64,000 bases of DNA from Phylloscopus collybita (Eukaryota > Chordata > Aves > Passeriformes > Phylloscopidae). Below are positions 1 through 9,000 of this stretch, in pieces. Within the stretch, counting starts at the first letter, position 1. The number at the start of each line of letters is the position of its first letter. The notes under the pieces were generated by a model. The model was not told the DNA's origin, did not search any database, and worked only from the letters and a program-made list of their open reading frames with translations. A program made the position numbers and the translations under genes. The stretch spans positions 5,904,001 to 5,968,000 of the forward strand of contig JAJNNQ010000027.1 in assembly GCA_027886175.1 (NCBI GenBank), read 5' to 3'.

Positions 1-1139
1 TGCTCTTCCCTATTGTCAGCCATTGCTGTCCGAGGCCAAAAGAAAGAGGTCACCCATAATAATGTCAACCATCACCATGGTATCTGAGCACCATTTGATT
101 TAAAGAATGCTCTAAGAGCCTATGGAAAATGTAGAGGCAGCAAAGGCAAAGCACTCAGAGTAACTTCAGAAATAATTGCAATGCAATTAAGATGTGCCAC
201 CAAAATGAATATTTCAGAGCAGAGTTCATCGGCGGAGAGGTTGCCTGCATTAGAAAAGTTAAAGACATTCAGGCTTGATTAGGTTCTCACATGAAACTCA
301 GCAGCCAAACACAGAAATCAATGGATTTTTATCTGTAAAAATCCTCTGTGACAGAAAAACCTGATGCAGAAGGTTGGAACTCTGCCCATCAGCAGCCCCA
401 AAGCCTCTGACATTACTGGGTGCCCAGCACTGCTCAGGGTCAAGCTCTGAAGCTAAAATATTGCTGGACAAGGGAAGGGAAGGAAAGGAGGGACAGCGGA
501 GCTGCCACATTTTTGGAACAGGTTTTTCACATGTGTCTTTGCATCTGCAACAGGCAACACCTTCATGCTGGCCCCTTCAAGTGTCACCACTTAAGTGCAC
601 GTGGGAAGTGGTACTGGGAAAGATCTCTGTGATTCCATTTCTTTCCAATGTCTCATTTAAAAGGATCTTTGCTTTCACACTACCAAAGCAGAAGGGCTGT
701 GATCCCACAGCAGGGACCAGGACTAGAGGATCTTTCCAGCAGGCAAATCACAAGTTAAGCTGCCTAACTCCACCAGGGAGGGATTGGTACTTCACCTAGA
801 AAATTATGTTACTTCTGCTAAAAAATAAAGAAAAAAGTGATCTCCAACCCTCATAATTTTCTCCCCACCCAGCACTGGGCAGGGTGGGCTCTGCATTCAC
901 CAAATGAGCAGCCCCAAGTGAAGCCAGCTGCCTTCAGTAAGGGCAGGTTTAAAATTAAAATTGAACATGTTTTGCTTAAATGGCTAATGTTTGAATGTTT
1001 TGGTGAAGGGAATCAGTTCTGGCAGCCCAGAGGGTTCAATCCCAAAACACACAGAAAGATTATGAGCAGGAGTTAAAAACCCACAGAAATCTCTTTGGAG
1101 AAGCACAGAGTTTCAGCTTTTGGAGGCTGCTTTTCCCAG
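1..1139. other. Non-coding stretch, no feature recognised
   Basis: I see no gene, repeat family or RNA here. An open frame of 141 codons on the + strand (374-799) has no signal peptide, domain or repeat I recognise. Overlapping frames on both strands are also open, which argues against selection on any one of them. Confidence 0.6.
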
Positions 1140-1205
1140 AACCACGCCAGAACTCTCAGCAGCAGGACTGTTGTGAGCAAAGATGGAGCTGTTTATCTAC
1201 TGGAG
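1140..1205 (+). other. Candidate exon (66 nt), weak
   Basis: A pyrimidine-rich acceptor ending in TTTTCCCAG lies directly before 1140 and a donor GGAG|GTGAGG follows 1205. One frame is open throughout and ends in phase 0, with residues such as TVVSKDGAVYLLE near the end; a second frame is also open. I do not recognise the peptide. Chance pairs of this quality are common in introns, so this is only a pointer for RNA-seq. Confidence 0.2.
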
Positions 1206-1469
1206 GTGAGGATTTATTTTCTAGAGGGCAGATGCAACTCTAGGGAAGACTATTTTGGTCATTAACGCAGGTTTAGCAGGCACCATTATATACTGAGCTT
1301 TGCTGGTAAGAAGTTGTAAATGTATTTAAAATTCTCATGATTGAAAACAAGGGACAAGGCTCCCCTAGCCAGGCACTGGTCCAAGCTGAAGGTGAATACA
1401 ACCACGGGGCAGCTGTGGTGCCTTTTTATGATCCCCACTGTACAGTAGGCTTTGATGTTTATTATGAAA

Positions 1470-1870
1470 TATTATGATTTAAGTGGCTAGAGGAGTTCAT
1501 GAAAAATGACCCCTGTAAACGCTGCCTGGGAAACTGGATTCAGCAAATTAGCACATTCCTTAACATCATCCTCCTCCTCGTGCATTGTGCGTTAACTTAA
1601 ATGTGCCTAAATGGACAGTTCAGGAGCCTATACATAAAGTCTGTACATGATTATCCTATTAAGGACTATTACTGGAGTGGTTTAGTCTTGTGCTGTATCA
1701 CTTATGCAAATGAGAGAAAATCTGAAGTTACTGTTACTTTTAGACAAAGTGCAAATAAGCTTTTCACTGCATATTAATGAATTGCTAATACCCAGCTCTT
1801 CTGCATCCATCTTTATGCAGATTAGAGTAATGCTGTTTGCACAGTTGTAGCATTTCAACTTTTTCATTTG
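1470..1870. promoter_or_regulatory. Candidate conserved non-coding element (enhancer-like)
   Basis: This A+T-rich but non-repetitive stretch holds a consensus POU octamer ATGCAAAT at 1704-1711, a second near-octamer around 1750, and homeodomain-type ATTA/TAAT cores (ATTAATGA at 1773-1780, TGCTAATA just after). Its texture resembles developmental enhancers in vertebrate gene deserts. Conservation cannot be judged from one sequence, so this is inference from motif content only. Confidence 0.3.
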
Positions 1871-3266
1871 GAAGCACCTAGACTAAGATTCAAAAACAAA
1901 CCCAAACTCTGTACCGTGCAAGCTAAAGCAATCAAAAACCCAAACAGAACTCCTGCAGAAATTAAATACTGAAGCTGCAGACTTGGTGAACGTGTTTGAC
2001 TGTAATTTGTGTTGAATAGTTCATAACAAAGTTTTACAAGTTCATCATAAAAACTTAGCAGATCCAAACTGAAGATCAAGACAGCATTGAAGAACAGGCT
2101 GAAATCCATCCATATTTGAGATGGTTCTTAATTTTAAGCAGATTTAAATCCCACTAATTGCAGCAATGTTTCGATACATGTTTCAGAGCATCCCTGAAGG
2201 AAATACTTTCTTGATTCAGGACTTGAAAGAACACATCCCAGCTCTGCATCCAATCATGCAACCTTAACTCAGAGAAGCAACTGCTGTGATAAGAGACCCC
2301 TTATTTCTGGGCAAATTCTTCAGATATCAAAGTCAAAAACTTCAAAGAAAACTATAAATGCTCACTAGCTCCAATAGGAAGAGCATGAGGTCCACAGAGA
2401 AAAACAGTGCTGATAAATGTGATCAATAATGACTGTAATTTAAGTTTTATTTCTGTTGAAAAAAAGGAACTACTTCCAACTGTAAGAAAGGTGGGAAGAA
2501 ATATACACTGTTTCAGAGAAATGATGTGTTATGTGGCTTAGCTACATAGTCATTAGTAAAAGTTATCCTCATAAAACCATCTGGTCCATATCTACAACAT
2601 TACATTTGAATAAATATTAGAAAAATGAAAATCAGTCATTCAGGAAGACAGCAGTTGTTCTGGAATTGACATTTGGTAAAAAAAAAGAAAAAAAAAAAAG
2701 AGAAAATTCTGGCCAAAAGACACCTTTCTTCCAGGTCCCTTCCAACCCAACTCTATTATTCCCTGTTGCAGATCCTGTGGACTTGCAGAGGGATGGTTTC
2801 CCTGCAAGAGTCTCTGAATCCTGATTTGTGACTGCAGCAACACAGCTGGTGGCTCCAGACTGGTGTTTAAGTTCAGTTTCTGGTACTTTCAACAATGGTT
2901 GCTTTTCCTTCCTCTCTCGAGAAAAACAGCAATGTTTGATAATATTCCTCCATGAAATCCTGATCTTCTTACAGAGAGGAAACACTGTGTTCAGATGGGA
3001 GCACTATATGTAAGTTTTGGGTGGATTTTTGCCATTAAGAAGGCAGTTTACATTCATGGTTCCAGGGCAGAAGAACTGAATTTCCAAAAGCTCCCATCTT
3101 CCAGGGACTCACACACCAACAAACATTCCTTTCTTTTGCAGCCACCCAGCTAAATATAGATCATCATGCTTGAAAGGGAAGAGTCTGGCTACAAAACAAC
3201 CTGAGGACCCAAACAGTAATGGCCTGAGGTTTTCCATTACCACCATTCATGTTTACATCATCCCAG
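1871..3266. other. Non-coding stretch
   Basis: No gene is recognised. The only structured items are an A-rich run (about 2679-2700) and a short CR1 tail at 2725-2760. Open frames here are short and overlap on both strands. Confidence 0.6.
2725..2760 (+). mobile_element. CR1 LINE 3'-tail fragment
   Basis: The phrase AGGTCCCTTCCAACCCAACT followed by CTATTATTCC matches the last part of avian CR1 3' UTRs, which end in AGGTCCCTTCCAACCCAAAC plus ATTCTATG repeats. Only about 35 bp is recognisable, so this is a decayed scrap and the call depends on a short match. Confidence 0.45.
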
Positions 3267-3312
3267 GGCTGCCCAAGAGCAGCAGCGGCCACAACTCAGC
3301 CGGGCAAGCAAG
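3267..3312 (+). other. Candidate exon (46 nt), weak
   Basis: The acceptor TTTACATCATCCCAG precedes 3267 and the donor CAAG|GTGAGA follows 3312. All three frames are open across 46 nt, which is uninformative at this length. Listed because both sites are good. Confidence 0.15.
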
Positions 3313-3708
3313 GTGAGATGCCGAGTGCTCCATCCCCATTTTCTGTGCCCTGAAACCCTCAGACGTTCCTGTTTACCCTGGATCATCACAACCGCTTCAC
3401 ATCCATTACCAGCTCTTCAGTAAATAACACGTATTCTGTCTAAATGCATGACATACAAATGCTCAAATACATAATTAATGCGGGTTTACCCTTGAGAGCT
3501 GTTGTTGGTCTCTGAGGTAAGTAATAGGTCTTTTATTGTTTAGACTTAAAGATCTCTTGAGCCTCTTTTAAGGACGTGCTTTGAGCAGCTAAAGGAAGAG
3601 AAAAAAAAAAAAAAAGAATTCTGCACAGGAAATCTATAGGTGAGTCCATTGGCAAGGAGCCAAAAACTGTTCTTCTACTCTGCTGTGCTCTGGCAGGTCT
3701 CCACAGAA

Positions 3709-3753
3709 GACTGAACAACAAAACTGTCTGCAAGACAGACTGAACAACAAAAC
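3709..3753. repeat. Short tandem duplication, period 29 bp
   Basis: The 16-mer GACTGAACAACAAAAC occurs at 3709-3724 and again at 3738-3753. The flanks are partly similar (GTCTGCAAG against CTTTTGCAGG). This is a local duplication of about 1.5 copies with no coding significance. Confidence 0.7.
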
Positions 3754-4769
3754 CTTTTGCAGGAGACAAGGATTTGAGTGAAGATTAAGGTGCAGGTTTG
3801 ACTGTACCTTTAAGAGGACCTCGTTCAGCTGCTGCCCTCCCATGAGCTGGCTGGAGTTTGCAGAAGGACTCACAAACATCCCCACAAACAGGGAGAGAAC
3901 TCAGAGACCAGCATGAGAGGAGGGTGCATTTCAACCAGCAGCTTACAGGCAGGAGGGCATTTCTATTTGTCCCTTATTAGGAGCATTCAAGACCCTCACC
4001 ATTGTGATTTGGAGAGGTTACAGGATGAAATTCCTCTGTGGCACCTGGGCAAACCGTTTCTGTGCAGCTCTGTGAAGCTGTAGTGACTTTGTCCAGCTGG
4101 GCTGGGCAGCCACGTTCAGCAGGAGGACATGAGGTGAATCCAAGAAATGCTGTGGTATGCTCAGGAATGGCTGCTGCACAAAATCCTAAAAATTCCACAC
4201 CAGTGATTGGTGGTATTCCATAAAAACCACTCGTGCCATCCTATCAGTCTGTACATGTTCAACATCTTCACTTCTCAGGTGCATAAAGAGTTAACATCCC
4301 CTATTTTTGATGTGGAACTGAGCCTGTCCAGTGCAGAGGCAAAGCCCCATCATGGCTGTGCCTGTTCACACTTCACTCACTGCTGGTGAGCTTCTCCTTT
4401 ACAGGGTTTAGTGATTCTAAAAGACCCTCTTCCAGCATAAAGGAGTAGATTTTATCTCAGCCTGCCTTAGCCAGAGCTGTGCAGGGACAGGTGTGTGTGC
4501 ACCACACCAACCCTGGGCTCTCAGCGTGGCCCAGGAGATCCAGGCACACAATTCAGAATCATTTCAATCTCTGTTGAAGGCTGCACCAAGGTTTGGGAAT
4601 GGTGTTTGCAAACACGGGCATGCAGGGCAGATTCCAGCTCTCACCATGGGCTTGTGCAGTAATTACCACTGGTACTAATGAATTTATGAGAGAACATCTA
4701 ATGGGGAATGCACCCCAAAGTAGTTAATTTAGAAACATAATATGGGCAGCAACGCTGCTACAGATGTGG
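3754..4769. other. Non-coding stretch, no feature recognised
   Basis: Unique-looking sequence with no repeat family, RNA gene or credible open frame. The longest open frames are near 60-73 codons and occur on both strands over the same bases. Confidence 0.6.
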
Positions 4770-5697
4770 GACACAAATGGATTTCAGGCCTTTCCAACAC
4801 TGTAACAATTTTGAGGATGTCAATGACTATTTTCATGTACAGACAGCATTTGCTTTTGCATTTCCTTTTGTAAATGATCAAATTAAATTTGCACTGTTAC
4901 TTCATTTGGGCTCCCGTCCTTTTATGTTTAAAGCACAACATTATTATAGACTTACTTTATGGCTAGAGTAACTAAGAACAATGCAAGCATCATAATGAAA
5001 AAGATGTGCAGCGTTTTACACTGCATAATAAATGTGTGTCCGTATCAATGTAAAACATACAAATGGCAATAATTTAACACTGAATATTTTTCTGCCTTTA
5101 ATTAAAATAAACTAATAAAGATTTCAGAGATGCATTTGCTTTAATAGAATGCAGAGTTATAATTGGTGACCTATTTTAAGCAATTTAATTTCCCATGACC
5201 TGTTTTCCAAATTAACATAGTAATAGAAGAATGTTTATTGTGTTTGGGAATATAAGTTTCTCCTTCAAAGATGTCATATGCCTTTGTGATTTGATTTAAA
5301 GGTGTGTTCTTTTATTAAAATGTTCATATAAAGAGCTTGTAAATTATGTAAATGTTTCTTTTTATGGCATTTAATAAGTCTAGAATTTTAAATCAAAGCA
5401 CAATCAAAGAAAATAAACAAGGACATATTGAAGATTCAGAAGATCACTTTAAAAAAAGCATATCAGCTGGGTTGTACCAAATTCATTTGAATCTTCTTCT
5501 TTCAGCATTCAGAAGAATACTTTCCCCAACTATTTTATTGCATTCTTGTGTTTGTATATACACATAAACACACCCAGGCACAAAATTATGTATTTTACAC
5601 ACACGAGCTCAATCTGCAGCTGTTTGGAGATGGCTCTTTTTGGAATCTCATTAAACTCTCGTGGCATTGTGTGCCAAGGGCTGATTAGGCGTTATTT
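4770..5697. promoter_or_regulatory. Candidate conserved non-coding element block
   Basis: About 930 bp of A+T-rich, low-CpG, non-repetitive DNA with many TAAT/ATTA cores, TTTAAATC and TGTAAAT words and almost no homopolymers. Such blocks in avian gene deserts are often deeply conserved enhancers. The open frame at 4777-4971 (64 codons) has no recognisable domain. I cannot test conservation here. Confidence 0.3.
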
Positions 5698-5715
5698 AAA
5701 AAAAAAAAAAAAAAA
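5698..5715 (+). repeat. Poly(A) tract, 18 A
   Basis: An uninterrupted run of A with no SINE or LINE body upstream and no obvious flanking target-site duplication. Confidence 0.9.
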
Positions 5716-6165
5716 TTCCCTTGTGTGATTTTGAGGCACCTGAATTATTCACAAGTTGCACAGGGGGCCCATTTATTTCCTGGGCCTGATGCTTCTGCAC
5801 CGGCTGAATGCAGCAAAGAGCAAGTTCAATCCACTCTTACAACAGAGCCCAACAGTTGGGGCTGAGTTTTAAATATTAAATCCTCACCTTTAAAGAATAA
5901 TGCTCAGATAACTTGCAGATGGATTTGTTGAAAGTAATTTTTTTTTTTTATTAACTGATTTGAGAGAGTATTTTTTATATTCTCCTTGTCCTTCTTCAGT
6001 CTGAGGGCAAACAGCCTGATGAAATGATAAACTGAATTTCTTCAGGACAGAGGAACTCACGAGGTGAAGGTGCTTCAGAGACATGGGAAAGCCTCCGTGC
6101 CCCTCTTGTTCAGGGCAGCTGAAGCCTCTACCCAGGTAACCAGCCCGACAGCACCATCATGCAAA

Positions 6166-6184
6166 GATTACCCTGTGGGTAATC
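6166..6184. promoter_or_regulatory. Perfect inverted repeat of homeodomain (bicoid-class-like) half-sites
   Basis: GATTACCC, the 3-bp spacer TGT, then GGGTAATC form a perfect 8-bp inverted repeat. Both arms contain TAATC, the core preferred by bicoid-class (OTX, PITX, GSC) homeodomains. A further GGGATTATGG lies within 25 bp downstream. Paired-class factors bind such inverted sites as dimers, but the spacing differs from the classical P3 site, so the function is inference. Confidence 0.35.
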
Positions 6185-6534
6185 CTGCTTTTCATTATGG
6201 GATTATGGAGCAATGATTTTCAAGGCTTCAGAAGATCTCCAGTTTGTTTGATGGAATGACCCAAGATTAAGGCAAACGCACTAAAAAACCAGGAGAAAAC
6301 GTTTATTGTCTCCTCAAACACACTGTAGATGGGAGTGCATTCCTAGGTCATAGAGGGTAGGGGAATTGTGTCAAGGTGTTATGCAGGGTTAATGAAATAT
6401 GTCACCTTTGTATGAAACCAGTTCTAATGTTTGCTATTTTAATTTTTTTTTTTCACGTTGAAAATTTACAGATCGACTTCTTTTTCTGGAGGGTTCCTTT
6501 CTTATATTTGAATAGAGTTGCTTATGATTCAAAC

Positions 6535-6557
6535 ATAAGCATATATAATATGCTTAT
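6535..6557. repeat. Perfect AT-rich inverted repeat, 10-bp arms
   Basis: ATAAGCATAT, the spacer ATA, then ATATGCTTAT. It could extrude as a hairpin or be a dimeric POU/homeodomain site, since each arm contains a TATGC or GCATA word. It sits just before a run of GTGTGCACAC and ATATATAT words. Confidence 0.7.
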
Positions 6558-8330
6558 AATACACCTGTGTGCACACTTTGGTGCTCACATATATATATTT
6601 ATGCACCCCCATAACTGTGCACACACCATAGGTGTGCCAGACCCACCTCGGACACTGCCCAGATAAAGCCTGATTCACTCCCCCCCTGAAAAGGTCAGAG
6701 AGGGAAAAACCCTCCACAGAACCCACTCTTTAATATGCCAGAGATGCACTCTGCCCCAGAACCTCTCCTGCTCTCCAAACCATCTCCAAATCACCTGTGA
6801 GACGTTCGGGACAGCCGAGGCAGGGTGTTTAACGAGAGGGAGCTCTCCTCACGGTGTTGCTGCCTCTGTAAACACGCAGGGGAGAGGAGTGAGTTTCACG
6901 GGGGGTCAGCTGCTCGGCTGGATCTCCGGGTGACGAGCAGGACATCAACACCTAGACAGATGACAGCCTCCTCCTCCTCCTCCAGCTCGTCTCGGTAGCG
7001 TGAGGGCTCAGACAGCCACGTGGCATCACTTCAGCAGCGCAACCCCACCGCAGAGGAGATGCTCTGTAGCAGCTTGTTACAGCCCCATCTGTTAGGAATT
7101 TACAGCTAATGTATCTTACAGCACGGGCTTTCGTAGGTGAGGGAGAAGCCTTTGGCCTGGCGAGGAGATCTCTGCGTGGCTCTCTTCGTGATTCTGCTGC
7201 CTGACACGCTGGCTGTCGTGTTTTGGGGAGCTGGTGTTAAACATGTCAATGATTCACCCGTCATTGATGAACGCGGTGGGATCCTCGATAAACCTGCTGC
7301 AGCAGCAGTATCCCTCTGGGTGTGTATATAGATGGAGGAATATGTCTCCTACGTGTGTTTCAAGCACGATTCCCTCAGAGCAGTCCAAGCTCTGTCCCCT
7401 GACAGTTTAAACCATGGGATCCATGGAAGTGCAGGGCCTGAGGGCTGATGGAATTGGGGTGCCCAGCAGGACCCCTCAGACAGCTGATGCTGTCCAGGCT
7501 CCTGGGAGCATTGAGAAGAAAAGGTCAAGCCCCTCAATCTAAGAAGTTTTCAAGCTGTTTCTGTTACATTATTTGCTCTTTACGGCCTTTTTAAAGCACG
7601 CAAGAGCTGAAGGCTCTGCCAGGGAGACTCAGAGAAAGTGAGTGAAATGGTTTAGGGTGGAGAAAGCAGGAACAAATCAGTCTTCTACCCCAAAGACTAA
7701 GGCTATCAGAGTTCTGCTTTACATCTGCCCATGGAGTTGAAGCCCTCCCTGCATCCAGATCCCTAAAGCACCCACAATCCCAGGGTTAGATACATCCCAT
7801 AACCCCAGGAGGTGCACACAGCCTCCACAGGGGCAGGAGCCATCGTGGTCTACCCCGTGTCCCTCACTGATAAGATGCAGCGTGTCCTCCCTGCTCCAGT
7901 CACCCCAGCAACCCTTGTCAGAGAGCAGGAGAAATGGGGAGAGAAAGCACTAAAATAGACAATAAAGAGAACACTTCAGAAACCTGTCCAAAGGGGATCT
8001 TTGAAAAGCATTGATTTCTGGGCTTCAAGAGAGGAAAAGGAAGAGAAAAATAATTCAAGGGGAAAAAAATAGCAGCCCTCAAAACACAGGCTTCTAGCTG
8101 CCTAGATTTCCTACTGCCTTCAGGAGCAGCAGCCCAGGTTCACTGGGGTTTAATGTTTGTGCTGCTGGATCTGACCCCCTGTGAAGCGTGTGCTTCACCA
8201 GGACACTGCTCCAACACAAAATCAGCCCAAACTACCACCAGGGTTTTGGCTGCTCTGACATCGCATCCAACCCCGGGGCAAATCTGGCTCCAGAAAAGCA
8301 TCCACTGACAGCAACAGCCCCGCGTGGAAG

Positions 8331-8380
8331 CAAAAAAAAAAACCCAAAAAACCACCCAAAAAATCCCCCAAAAAAACACC

Positions 8381-8413
<33 letters not shown>

Positions 8414-8703
8414 CCCCAAAAAAAAAAAACAAAAAAAAAAACAACAAAAAAACCCCCCCAAAAAACAAAAAAACACCAAAAAAACCACAACAAAAACAAA
8501 CAAACAAACAAAAAACCAAAACAAAACAAAAAAATACCAAACCAAACCAAACCAAACCAAAAAAAAAAAAACAAACAAAAACCAAACCAAACCAAACCAA
8601 ACAAAACAAACAAACAAAAAAAAAACAAAACAAAAAAAACCCCCCAAAAAAAACAACCAAAAAAACCCAAAACAACCAAAAAAAACCCCAAACAACCCAA
8701 ACC
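8331..8703 (+). repeat. A/C-only low-complexity tract, 373 bp
   Basis: The + strand contains no G and only two T (8364, 8535) over 373 bp. It is built of CAAA, CCAAA (about 8535-8605), CAAAA and CCCCC-AAAA words of irregular period. Long apparent open frames on both strands here (up to 191 codons, Lys/Asn/Pro-rich one way, Phe/Cys/Val-rich the other) are artefacts of the missing G and T, and I do not call them genes. The C-runs give G-runs on the - strand. Confidence 0.95.
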
Positions 8704-8840
8704 TAGGCCCTCCATTTCCTTTCTGCATTATTTTAAAAGGCTCTGAACCCCAAGCGGGAGGAAGGGGGGGGGAGTATCTGAAGATCTCTGCGTGTCTTCT
8801 TCACCCGGGGGGTGAGGAGGAGCAGCGGTTTTGCTGCTGG

Positions 8841-9000
8841 GAGGGTGCCGGGTCAGTGATGCGATGTGAGCAGCGCGTTGCATAACGCCGCCGAGGGGAG
8901 CGCAGCCGCGCATCAAAGCGCCCCGGTGACGGCACGAACCACGCGAACACAGCTTGAGCGTGCTCGCTGTCGCTCCCAAAAAGGCTCCCCGTGCCAGCCT
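8841..9000. promoter_or_regulatory. Compact CpG-rich cluster (CpG-island-like)
   Basis: I count 21 CpG in about 180 bp, around the number expected from base composition, whereas flanking DNA is CpG-poor as in vertebrates generally. It contains CGCGTTG, GCCGCCGAGG and AGCCGCGC words. No TATA box or recognisable first exon is attached. It is shorter than usual island thresholds, so it may be an orphan island, an enhancer or simply GC-rich DNA. Confidence 0.4.

Larger units (their letters stand above)
5716..8330. other. Non-coding stretch with two inverted repeats
   Basis: No gene is recognised. Apart from the palindromes at 6166 and 6535 it holds a G+C-rich patch at about 6780-7100 with scattered CpG and a CTCCTCCTCCTCCTCC trinucleotide run near 6970. 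Open frames are short. Confidence 0.55.

Noticed and set aside
8140..8746. Long open frames (140-191 codons) on both strands
   Set aside because: They are translations of A/C-only DNA, Lys/Asn/Pro-rich on one strand and Phe/Cys/Val-rich on the other, open in several frames at once. A tract lacking G and T cannot form stops.
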